NCBI GenBank assembly: GCA_024220525.1
Contig: JAMYWO010000023.1
Coordinates: 78,520 to 96,043 of the forward strand
Direction of reading: 5' to 3'
DNA from: Cochliopodium minus
Lineage: Eukaryota; Discosea; Himatismenida; Cochliopodiidae
DNA length: 17,524 nucleotides
Numbering within the stretch: the first letter of the stretch is position 1; every line of letters begins with the position of its first letter. Positions 8,903 through 17,524 of the stretch are shown here, in pieces. The notes under the pieces were generated by a model, which was not told where the DNA came from, searched no databases, and worked only from the letters and a program-made list of their open reading frames with translations. Position numbers and translations under genes: made by a program.

Positions 8903-10194
8903 ATGGAATTGTTTGGATTACCAAACATAATTCTTATACAAATCTTCTCTTTTCTTGATTTGAGTGAATGGTCGAAATTATCTGTTTGTTGCAAGAAAAT
9001 GGATAAATTGATTAAGAATCCAATTTTATGGAAAAACAAATTTGAAGAAAAGGGAATTGGGGAAGATGAAAAAGAAGAATATTTCAAAGAAAATCCAGCC
9101 AAAAACATAAAAGATTGTTATCGTGAATTGAATGCCTCCATTTATGGTATAAAATTTGAATATATATGAAATATCTTATAATCTATCTCTATTCTTTTCT
9201 TATACACTATTTCATTCTTTATTCCTTTCAAAATCTCAACTGGTTAAATTAATTTTAATATAATTTTTTACATTGGATAAAAATTTAAAGAAATCTTTAT
9301 TCCCAAATGGAATAAATTCAAATATTGCCAAAATAGTATGTCTATCGTTGGACCAACATTTGCAGGTAATCCCTTTTTTCCAAAAAATTCAAAATTATTT
9401 ACAACTACTTTACAAAAGGAAAGACAGAATTATGTCATAAAATACATAAACATCTCTATCCAAATCAAGAAATACCTGAAACAGATTTTTTATTGCAAAC
9501 AATCTTTTATTTTTTCACAAATATTCTTTTAATAAATTTTTTAAAAGGCAAATCGATTTTAAGAAAAAAATTAAAGATAGATATCCTTACAAAATATCCG
9601 TTTGGGACAGTAATTTTTTTAAAAAACAAAATTTGTATGAGAAATTTAATTTTTTTATTTGGTTAGCAAAAGGATCTGAAGAGTATAACAAAATAAGACA
9701 ATTAAGTTATTGTACAAACGCTGGTCAGATTTTATGTTTTTCTTGCACTGATAGAATGGGTTAAAATAAAAAATAAAAAATAATAAATAAAAAATAAAAA
9801 ATAAAAAATAATAAATAAAAAATAAAAAATAAAAAATTTTTAAAATAAATAATAAAAAATTAAATAACATAAAATAAATAAAATAATGAAAAATAAAATA
9901 AAATATAAATTTGAAGGATGGGAAAATAGGGAAAAGTGGATCACAGAACTTCTCTATCAAAACCCCAATATCGCAATTATTTTCGTTGCAACAAAAATAG
10001 AAGAAAAGAAAGAAGTTCCTCTGAAAGAAATGTACGAATGGTGTCTTTTACAACGTTCCATCGTTTGTTTTGTGAGTGTGAGTTGTTTTCGAAACAGGAA
10101 CATTGACAAGTTAGTGGATACTTTGGAGTTATATTTTGAGTATGAACCATTAGAAGAGAAAAAAGAAAAAAAAAAGAAATGTTTAATCTTTTAA
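8903..10194 (+). CDS. F-box fused to divergent Rho-like small GTPase with CaaX end
   Basis: My model joins 8903..9146, 9291..9365, 9419..9494, 9548..9609, 9667..9759 and 9917..10194 (275 aa). Residues 3–47 are an F-box (LPNIILIQIFSFLDLSEWSK, then NPILWKNKF), the module that binds Skp1 in SCF ubiquitin ligases. The GTPase follows: G1 GPTFAGKT (102–109), IPETDF near switch I, G3 WDTKGSEEY (151–159), LSYCTNA and QILCFS as in Rho proteins, and G4 ATKIE (208–212). A polybasic tail ends in CLIF, a prenylation CaaX box. Against Rac, Gly12 is Thr, Gln61 is Ser, the G4 Asp is Glu, the G5 SA motif is SVSC, and the Rho insert helix is missing. Loss of GTP hydrolysis is likely, as in Rnd proteins. Intron 9495..9547 has a GC donor. 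The F-box–GTPase link rests on phase match and on the missing first strand if the GTPase began at the ATG at 9338. Two separate genes remain possible. Confidence 0.68.
9764..9905. repeat. A-rich AAAAAAT/AATAAAT repeat in intron
   Basis: Tandem AAAAAAT units mixed with AATAAAT fill the 157-bp intron 9760..9916 of the F-box–GTPase gene. The unit is close to those in other introns of the window. Confidence 0.8.
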
Positions 10195-10456
10195 TTATTT
10201 AACAAATAACAACACCTTTAATACAATCAAAATATTTATTAAAATCTGGCCAAACTTGAAAAAAAAAAAAATGGGAATTGTTTGGATTCACATATTGATA
10301 ATTATTGATAATTATGATCAACTAATTTGCATTACTGATGGGAATATAGTTTTAAAATATAAATAATGTGATACCAATGGAAACAAAAATAAGAAATGCA
10401 AAGAAATTAATCAAAAAAAAGATAAAAATTATGTATCAAAAATAACTTTTTTTTTT

Positions 10457-11279
10457 CTATTTATTTGAATTAAAAACTTCTTGCATAAATTTTTCTTTAT
10501 CCATTTGCAACTTATTTTGAGGAGCTTTCAATTCATTCCATTGTTTTCTTACTTTAGTATCATTTTGGGTCATCTTGTTTGGATTCATGAGTGCTTGAGG
10601 ATCAGCATCAGGAATTTTGAATATACTATCTTTTCTGTGGGTAAGAGTGGATACTTTCAGTTTTTTTGAATTTGTCTGGATACTTTTTTGATGATCTTTC
10701 CAATTGTTCTTTCTTTTTTCAATCTCTTGTACTTTCTTTGATTTTCTTTTGTTGTTTGTGTTATTAGTTGTATTTTTATTGGTTTGTGATGTGTTTTTTT
10801 CTTTTATCTTCTTTATGATTGGTTTCACAAATTCTACATCAGTTAATTGTGAATTACCTATTTCAAAACAAATAAGAAATTTTGTTTCATAATTAATTTT
10901 AACAGCTTATTGAAAGAATAATTGATAAAATTTCTTTTATAAATAAATTTTTACCATATCCCAAAAAGGTGAGAACAAATTTTTTGTTATCATCACTTAT
11001 ATCGTTAACTATAGCTTTATAATATACTTTATCAACCTCCCATAATGCCATCACATTTTCTCCTACTTTTATTCCATTCAATTCTTTTAAATTTGCTTTT
11101 TTATTTCCATTATTAGGATCATCCACTTTTCCTAATTCTTCCACTTCTTCAGTTAGTGAAATGATTTCGTATAATTCATTTTTAAGTTGTAATAATTCTT
11201 GATTCTCAGGATCTTCTACCAAAGCTGATACCACTTCTTCATATTGTTTCTTTATTTCAATTAATTCTTGATTTTCCAT
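10457..11279 (-). CDS. SMNDC1: SPF30/SMNDC1-like Tudor splicing factor
   Basis: The exons are complement of 10955..11279 and 10457..10857, with a 97-bp intron, giving 241 aa. The ATG at 11279 opens an N-terminal helix (MENQELIEIKKQYEEVVSAL) that matches the SPF30 start. A Tudor domain follows at about 71–122: IKVGENVMALWEVDKVYYKA, then KKFVLTFLGYGNSQLTDVEF. The aromatic residues expected for a dimethylarginine-binding cage are present. The intron falls inside GYG|N, a conserved Tudor turn. The C-terminal half is Lys/Asn-rich, as in the family, with an RKDSIFKIPD block resembling the SPF30 KSIF segment. In animals this nuclear protein bridges U2 snRNP and tri-snRNP during spliceosome assembly. 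It lies convergent to the F-box–GTPase gene, with 262 bp of featureless AT-rich spacer between, and downstream of NDUFB3 on the same strand. Confidence 0.9.
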
Positions 11280-11563
11280 TATTACAGTTTTATTTTAGAT
11301 CGAGGGGGATAATTATTTTAATTTTTACCTCTTATTTTGAGTATAAATCCTTTTTTTTTTTTATTTTTTTTTTTTTTCTCAATATTCTTTCCATTTATTG
11401 AAATGAAAACCATAAATCTCAATTATAAATTGTACAATCAACACAATATTTTGATTTCTTCAAATATAATAAATTATACTTAAAATATATTGTGATATGT
11501 GATAAATTAGAAAGATATATCCAAATAATTTATTTCATTTTACTAATATATTCCTTTAATATT

Positions 11564-11788
11564 TTATTTGTGTTTTTCATCATGATGATTATCGTGTTTG
11601 GAGTGGGAATCATGTTCAGAAGAATGATGATCATCTTTTCCAAATAAGGCATCAACTACCAAATAACTTCCAAATAAAACAGTTGCTGATCCAAGACCAG
11701 GAAACATATCAGATATAGTATAAGATGCGAATTGAGGTGATGTTCTCCATGCATTCAAGTTTCTAAAAAAATTATTTCTAATACTCAT
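11564..11788 (-). CDS. NDUFB3: NADH dehydrogenase complex I subunit NDUFB3/B12-like
   Basis: A single exon encodes 74 aa from the ATG at 11788. The N-terminus has RNNFFRNLNAWRTSPQF, fitting the R/DxWxRNEAWRxxxxF block of the B12 subunit. FPGLGSATVLFGSYLVVDAL then forms the single membrane helix (about 29–50). The C-terminal tail is rich in His and Asp (DDHHSSEHDSHSKHD). Histidine-rich tails occur in this family, at the N-terminus in mammals and the C-terminus in some others. The protein is an accessory subunit of the membrane arm of mitochondrial complex I. No cleavable presequence is visible, as expected for this subunit. Its presence implies an aerobic respiratory chain. It ends 284 bp before the SPF30 start. 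Confidence 0.8.
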   Translation of the reverse strand: MSIRNNFFRNLNAWRTSPQFASYTISDMFPGLGSATVLFGSYLVVDALFGKDDHHSSEHDSHSKHDNHHDEKHK

Positions 11789-11850
11789 TTTTCCAATTTT
11801 TTTTTATTTTTTTTTTGCTTTGATTTTAATTAAAATAAAATAGTTAATTT

Positions 11851-14800
11851 TCAAAAAAACCAGTTGCTCTTTTCATTAAGTTCTCTCAATTTTTTTGCAT
11901 TCTTGAAAAAATCTTTAGAATCGTTTTCCATTTCTTGAGATTTCAGTTCCAAAATGCTTAGTTTTTCTTGTCTTTCATTCAATTTCATTTTGGTTTGTTC
12001 CAAAATGTTTTTAACCTCAGAGGTTTTAGAGTTTGTATCTTGTTGGCTACTTGTAGTAGAACTTTTATTTGTTTCTCCCAACAATAGTGAGCGATTAGTT
12101 GAATCATTACCAAGAGTCTGTTGATTATTAGTTTGTTTATTTGAAATAACTTCTACTGGTTCTAAAATAAACAATTTTTAAAATTAATTTTAAAAGATAA
12201 AAAAAAATGATGATAAAGAAAAAGAAAATTACCATTAAAGAGAAGATTATAATCAACTTGAGAACTGAAAAGAGATTGAAAAAAACCAACTTTTTTTTCA
12301 GGAAAATCTAAACTGGGAATGTGAAACAGAGGGAAAGAATCTGAACGGAAAAAATCATTGAGAAAAACATTCCACCTTATCATCTCTCTTTTCTTTTTAT
12401 CCACCCAAGTGAAATATCCATCTCCATTACAATAGACGTCCACTTCTTCCTCTATTTTGTTGAGAATTTGTTGTTTTTTGAAAAGGAGTTCCTCTTCTTT
12501 TTTGCTTGTGAGTGTTTCGTTTTTTAAATTGGCGTATTTTTGAACTATTTCATTTTTGTGATGACTTTGTGTTGGTTTCTCCACTTCTTCCTCTCTAAAA
12601 AGAAAAAATAAGTATTTTTTTAAAATTTAAAAATAAATTGAAAAATAAATTATAAAAAAAAATGTCCAAAAAATGATAAAAAAAGAATTAAAGAATGAAT
12701 GAATGAAATTATTAAAAATAAATTGAAAATAAAATTTAAAAAAATATTTTACAAGGAAGAGAATAAATTGGAAAAAGGAGAAAATTGTAAAAGAGAAATG
12801 GAATGAAAAAGAGTGAGATCGAAAAGTTTGTAAAAATTCAGGGTGAGGCGAAGAGAAAGAGTGACGAGAACTTGTTGAGAATTTTCTTTGAGATCGTCCA
12901 TTGTTTTTTTGTTAGAGGGGTTGAGATGTCTGCTTGAAAAAGAAGAAAGAGGAAAACCTCCTTTCAACACGTTCACGATCCATCCTCCCTTGATCTTTTC
13001 CTCTTCTTTTTCAAGTGTGAGACGTTTTATCGTTTCCATTTTGGGGAAGGAGAGAACTTTGATTTTGTTGGGAGAAAGGGAGACGACATATTTCTCTTCT
13101 TTTTTCATTTTTTCTTTTTTCTCACTTTTTGATTTTGTGTTTAAAGTTGAATTTGTCAATTTGTTTTTACTGTTATTATTTTCGTTGTTGTTATTTGTTA
13201 AATTAGTGTTGCTGCTGCTATTACTTGAATCATGTTTGTTTGTAAGAAGAGAAGGAGTATTTACAAATTGAGAAGCAGAATCAACTAAATACAAGGTTTT
13301 TTTGTTATGAAGAGTAGAAAAAGTAGAGGAGAGGTAAGGAAACTTGTTTGCAAAGATGATGGAAGGAGTGGAAGGAGATGTTGGGTTTGTGGTTGTGTTG
13401 GAGGGTTTTTTGTTTGATTTGGGGGAAGAAGAAGAGGAGAGAAGAGAAAGGGAAATGGAAAGGGGGGAAGTAAGAGAAAAATCAGTAGAGGAGAAAAGGA
13501 GGGAATAAATGGAACGATCCTCTTGAAAAACAAACAATTTGTATTTTTCTTCTACTTCTTCTCCTTCTTCCTCTAAATCTTTACTGAAATAAAGGTTTGT
13601 AATTGGAGATTGGAGATTCTGATTTGTATTCGAATTGGATGAAGAGGTAGAGAAAGAAGAAGAGGTGAGGTTTTGATGGAAAAGAATTTGTTGTGTAAAA
13701 GGTCTCACGATGCAAACATCTCCATTTGAATAACCCACTGCATAAATAGAATGGTATTTTGAGGAAAGAGGGAGAATTTCTAAACAAGTGACAACACCTC
13801 CTTCGTTGATCATCTCCACATCCAGATACATTCCCCTTTCTTCTTCTTTTTTCAGAGAATCTTTTGACTCAGTGTTGGGGGAGGATTTAGAAGTTGTGGA
13901 AGAAGATGAAGTAGGTGATACAGTAGGTGAATTGGAGATAGGTGATGTTGTTGTAGTAGAATTCGAAATAGGAGATGTTGTTGAAAGAGTATTGGAGGTA
14001 GGTGATGTTGTAGAAGAATTGGAGATTGGTGATGTTGTGTTTGTATTATCATTAGAAGAAGTGTTTGGGAAGGAAAAAGGAAGCGTAAAGGAGATAGGTT
14101 GATAGGAAGAAGAGAAACAGGAAGTAAAAGAAAAGAAGTAGCAAGATTTATCTTCCAAAGCAACCACCAAACTTCCATATTTTTCAATGTACTTTACTTT
14201 TCTTATTCCCTTCATCACTACTTTTCTTCTTTCTGAAGAAGAGGAAGAAGAAAGGGGAAAAGAGAAAGAATGAAAAAGAAAAAGGAGGTAAGGAGAAGAG
14301 TATGGATTAGAGATATCCCAAAAACAAATCTCTTCATCTTCTGCCACTTCGTTAAACTCGATGTTTTCATCTCCGCTGTCAATCATTTCAATCTTTTTAT
14401 CAAAACTTTGATTGGATGAGCCTTTTTGTTTGGGAGAAATGGTGATGAGGAAATGGAGAAAAGGAAGAGGAGGAGGAACAGAATAACATCCACCAACAAT
14501 TCCCCATTCTTTGCTGTCCCATTCGACATTTGTTCTTTCAAACATTTTTCTTCCACCTCCCAATGCGCCTCTTTCCTCTCCTTCTGTAGACTGTTCCTTC
14601 CCTTCCTGTTGTCCTCCTTCTATTTTGTTAGTGGTTTTGTTAGGAAGAAGTTTGGGTAATTCTACTTTCATGGGCATTTCAATTTCACATCCTTTAATCT
14701 TTCTTTCTCTTAAATTTGGAGGATTTAAAGATTGTTTAAACAACATGTTGGGACTATTGTTATTACTATTTCCACTGTTGTTATTGTTGTTTAAAGAGAA

Positions 14801-16697
14801 TATAGAAGAAGAAGTGGTGTTAGAAGAGGAGCAGAGGGTGAAAGAGGAAAAGTTTGAAAAAGAATCCACAGTGAAAAGAAAGGAAGGGTCAACGCTGTTC
14901 GAAAATATTTTTTGAGGAGAAAATATCAACACGAATCTCCTCATCTCCTCCACTCCCACCAGCTTCATTTCTCCTGTTCCCTCCTTTATCATAATAACTC
15001 CTTCTCTTTCATTGTATTTTCTCCCTCCTTAAAAAGAAAAAAAAATTAATTCATTAAATCGGATAAAACATTTAAATATCATCAACAAAAAATAATAAAA
15101 ATAATTCTGGACTTGATTAACAAAAAATAAAAAATAATTAACAAAAAATATTAAATGAAAAAAAATTTTTTTAACAATTAAATAGAATAAATGATTAAAA
15201 TTCAAAAAGATACCGTTTACAAAAAGAAAATCATTGTCACCAAGTTTGGTAGAAGAAATTTGGAGAATGGGAGTACGAGGAGGATCCTTGAAAAAAGATT
15301 TGAGAGGATCTTTCTTTCCACGTTGAAAAAGAAGGAGTGAACCATTCTCATATCCCACAAGAATCATTTTGCCATCATGTTTGTAAGTAACACAGGTGAC
15401 AGCTTGATCAATACCACCCACATATTCATTGAGGATGTTTCTTTTTTTGAGGTCCCATTCTATGACTATTCCCCCTCCTATTCCCATCAAAAGAACTCCA
15501 TTTTCTTCCCCATTCACTTCTAATCCTCCCACTCCTCTTCCTCCTTTCAATTTTTTCCTTTCTTTTTCTCTTTTTTCTCTTGTTGATACTTTTTTTTTTT
15601 GAAAAAATAATGAAAAATATTTAAAAGTTTTTTTGATGTGATTAAAAGAGTTTTAAAAAATTAAATTTATTTCATTGTTAATTAAAAAAAATGGTGAAAA
15701 TAAAAATACATTTTTATTGATTGTTTGATTTTGTGATACTATTTGACATATTATTTTTTAATTTTAAAATATTAAAAAAATATTAAAATATCAAATTTTT
15801 AATTTATTAAAATATTAAAATATCAAAAGAATAAATATTAAAAAAATAAAAAAATGAATATTAAAAAAATAAATATTAAAAAAATAAATATTAAAATATA
15901 AATAAATATTAAATTATTAAATTTAAATATAATATTAAATTATAAAAATATTAAATTATTTTAAATATTTTTTTTATTTACAGTTCGTATTGCTTTCGCT
16001 AAATTGTAAAAACTCCAACAAAGAAGAAAAGGAAATGTTGTAGTCCACCAAAAAACTGTTATGAACTTCTTTTAAATTGACAAAGTAAATGTTTCCTTTG
16101 CTTGTTCCCACTATTATCAAATCTATTTGGTTTGGCATTGATATTGGAATTTCTAAACTCGTCATATTTTCTTTGTTTAATTCGTATCTTTTTTTTTTTC
16201 AATTTTAATTTATAATTTTTAAATTCAAATTTTTCACCTTTTTATTATTTCTTTTGTTGTGAGATTATATATTTCTAATATGTCTGTTATCCAAACCAAT
16301 ATCCCTTTATTCGTGATAAATTTGATTTTTTTTACCTGAAATGTGAAAAATATTTATATTTTGAAATCAATTTGGAATAAGGACCGAAATAAATTTTTTA
16401 CACTTTTATTATTTAGAGTTGTTAGAGTATCTTCTATTTGTGGCTGTCCAATCAATCTTTATTGAGAATAATAATTGAGAAAAAAAAATTTGATTTAAAA
16501 TAATTTTACTTGATGAGACCATTATTTGTTCCAACTGCGAGTATTCTTTGCATTTGATCAAAATCTATTGCAGTTACTTCATCAACACAACCATAATGTA
16601 TTATATTTTCAGAAATTTGGAATAAATTTTGATCAACATTTGAAGAATACAAGTTATTGTTATTTGTTGTGATCAAGTTTTTGAATTTTTTGAGCAT
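11851..16697 (-). CDS. STXBP5: Tomosyn/Lgl-family WD40 protein with C-terminal R-SNARE motif
   Basis: The exons are complement of 16510..16697, 16402..16456, 16238..16335, 15982..16187, 15214..15588, 12753..15027, 12233..12594 and 11851..12161. All junctions keep phase and give 1289 aa. The ATG at 16697 is the first in frame; further upstream codons lack one. The N-terminus matches the Lgl/tomosyn opening (HYGCVDEVTAIDFDQMQRIL, then AVGTNNGLIKLIG). IKFITNKGILVWITD and LIIVGTSKGNIYFVNL follow, then LLMGIGGGIVIEWDL and GKMILVGYENGSLLLFQ, which are propeller blades. A second, divergent propeller (EEICFWDIS, then YAVGYSNGDVCIV) is interrupted by Asn/Ser/Thr and SPISNS-rich inserts. The last 55 residues form an R-SNARE motif, KLNERQEKLSIL with Arg1250 at the zero layer, ending SNWFF without a membrane anchor. 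Tomosyns bind syntaxin/SNAP25 complexes and restrain vesicle fusion. Family Lgl proteins without a SNARE act in polarity; the SNARE end favours tomosyn. The 5' upstream region is 16698–17364. Confidence 0.92.
13905..14045. repeat. Coding minisatellite for Thr/Ser-Pro-Ile-Ser-Asn-Ser repeats
   Basis: On the plus strand, units like GAATTGGAGATAGGTGATGTTGTT recur about five times at roughly 27–33 bp. On the coding (minus) strand they give TTSPISNS-type repeats at about residues 634–694 of the tomosyn-like protein, in the second propeller. Units vary but stay in frame, so the insert is probably an expandable disordered loop. Confidence 0.8.
15755..15965. repeat. AAATATTAAA-type repeats in the longest tomosyn intron
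   Basis: The 393-bp intron 15589..15981 contains repeated AAATATTAAA and AAAAATAAATATTAAA units over about 200 bp. There are no open frames or conserved signals apart from the splice sites. Confidence 0.75.
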
Positions 16698-17364
16698 TTT
16701 TTTTTGTTTTTTTGATTTGTTCAATTTTTTTTTGAATTTTGCTATTTTGAATTTAGGTGAAATAAGATTTACAATTCACAAATTTAATTGATTCTTTGAG
16801 CAAACATTGAAAAAGGCTAATTGTTTCTCCGCATGAAAATAAAATATAAATAAAAAAAAAATAGGAATTTCACTTTTCACAGTGATCTTTCCAACTTTTT
16901 GTTACTTACATTTTTTCCCCATTTCTCTTTTCAAAGTAACATTTTATTTTTGAAAAATTTGATTTCGTAATTATATAGTTAAGCAAATCATTTTTAATGA
17001 TTTTTTAATTGTTTTGATATTTGTGGATAATTACTAATAATCTATAAAAGAAAAGGAAAAAAAAGTGAGAAAGTTATTTCTAAATTTTTTAAAGAATTGT
17101 ATAAATTGAAAATGTTTTTTTTCTTGGAATTTATTCTTATTTAAAAAATTTTAAGATTGAATTCAATCAAAAATTTGAATGGAAAATGTTTTCTGTAATT
17201 TATGCTACAATAAGGGTTGTCAATGCAGAAACTCCTTCCTTTGGGAATTTTTAAGAGGTGCAAAAATAAAACAAAAGAATTGTAAAGAGATTTACTTCAA
17301 AATGAATTAATTTTTTGGTGTTGAGAAAAGGATCAAGAAAATTAAGAAAAAAGATTTTGAAAAA
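16698..17364. other. Divergent intergenic region, no gene seen
   Basis: This 667-bp stretch separates the tomosyn-like gene (−) from the gene starting at 17365 (+) and must include both 5' regions. Neither strand holds an open frame with coding-like composition. Around 16880–16950 and 17195–17260 the base mix is slightly less AT-rich than the rest, but I see no tRNA fold or other RNA. Confidence 0.55.
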
Positions 17365-17524
17365 ATGGAAGTAAATAATTGCTTTCATGATAGAATATTG
17401 AAATCAGCAAAAAAATTGAAGGTAAGAAATTTTTTTCAATACACCTATTCTAAATTGAAAAAAAAATCAATAGATTTGTGTTATATGCAAGACTGATTGG
17501 AATAAAGAAGAAAAAAAAAAAAAA
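17365..17524 (+). CDS. Start of a gene with a CxxC zinc-binding motif (3' partial)
   Basis: An ATG at 17365 opens a 19-codon exon (MEVNNCFHDRILKSAKKLK) that ends at a GTAAGA donor at 17422. A 52-bp intron ends in AATAG at 17473, and the next exon begins in phase with ICVICKTDWNKEE before the window ends in poly-A. CVIC is a CxxC pair typical of the first knuckle of a RING or related zinc finger, but the rest is missing. The donor is the best match to the GTAAGT consensus in the window. The final A run may be contig-end noise. Confidence 0.45.

Noticed and set aside
9338-9532. A separate 64-codon ORF starting at the ATG at 9338
   Set aside because: Its frame only encodes nine useful codons before a GT donor. 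After it, the P-loop KTEL continues in another frame, so the ORF is an unspliced artefact.
10262-10290. A stretch sharing about 15 bp (GGAATTGTTTGGATT) with the start of the F-box gene, after a poly-A run and ATG
   Set aside because: Similarity stops at once on both sides and the frame is shifted by one base, so a duplicated gene start is not supported.
12888-14915. Several plus-strand ORFs opposite the large tomosyn exon, some with acidic or hydrophobic repeats
   Set aside because: They are antisense to a 2275-bp exon that carries the WD40-like motifs. Their repeats mirror its Ser/Thr-rich codons.
1-17524. Search by eye for tRNA, rRNA, CRISPR arrays and transposase genes
   Set aside because: No GTTCAAA-type tRNA arm, rRNA block, spaced identical repeats or transposase/integrase motifs were seen. 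The repeats present are simple A/T microsatellites.

Overview
This window reads as one AT-rich nuclear scaffold from a unicellular eukaryote. Genes are split by short GT–AG introns, mostly 50–430 bp and almost pure A/T. The standard code fits every gene, and all reconstructed junctions keep phase. Coding exons are clearly richer in G/C than the introns and spacers. Asn/Ser/Thr runs occur in the largest protein. A complex I subunit (NDUFB3-like) implies an aerobic mitochondrion and argues against anaerobic lineages. The picture suits an AT-rich protist, such as an amoeba with dictyostelid-like composition, or possibly an early-diverging fungus. I cannot name the lineage from sequence alone. The window starts in a simple repeat and ends in a poly-A run, so it may be a whole contig.

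Left part (1–4.66 kb): the last exon of a dihydropyrimidinase (+), a small two-exon coiled-coil protein (+), a short orphan coding-like ORF (−), and the C-terminal half of an M1 zinc aminopeptidase (−, eight exons recovered). An N at 4658 lies at the edge of a simple repeat. On its other side is a RING/UIM protein (+) that also lacks its N-terminus. Two genes pointing away from each other both lose their 5' ends in about 420 bp, so sequence has probably been lost or misjoined there.

Middle part (5.7–10.2 kb): a 779-aa Crinkler-like protein (P-loop NTPase followed by a PD-(D/E)xK-type nuclease domain) sits tail to tail with a single-pass membrane coiled-coil protein. Next comes a six-exon gene that, by my splicing, encodes an F-box fused to a divergent, CaaX-ending Rho-like GTPase. 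That GTPase has changed residues at the G1, G3, G4 and G5 motifs, and the gene has one GC–AG intron.

Right part (10.4–17.5 kb): housekeeping genes on the minus strand. These are the Tudor splicing factor SPF30/SMNDC1, complex I NDUFB3, and a complete eight-exon, 1289-aa tomosyn/Lgl-family protein with WD40-type propellers and a C-terminal R-SNARE motif. A plus-strand gene with a CxxC zinc-binding start begins at 17365 and runs off the end.

The genes do not form a pathway and no operon logic is expected. The parts most worth attention are the Crinkler-like gene, the F-box–Rho fusion and the broken junction at 4.66 kb. Gene models were spliced by eye from reading frame, splice signals and family alignment. 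Functions come from recalled family motifs, not from searches.
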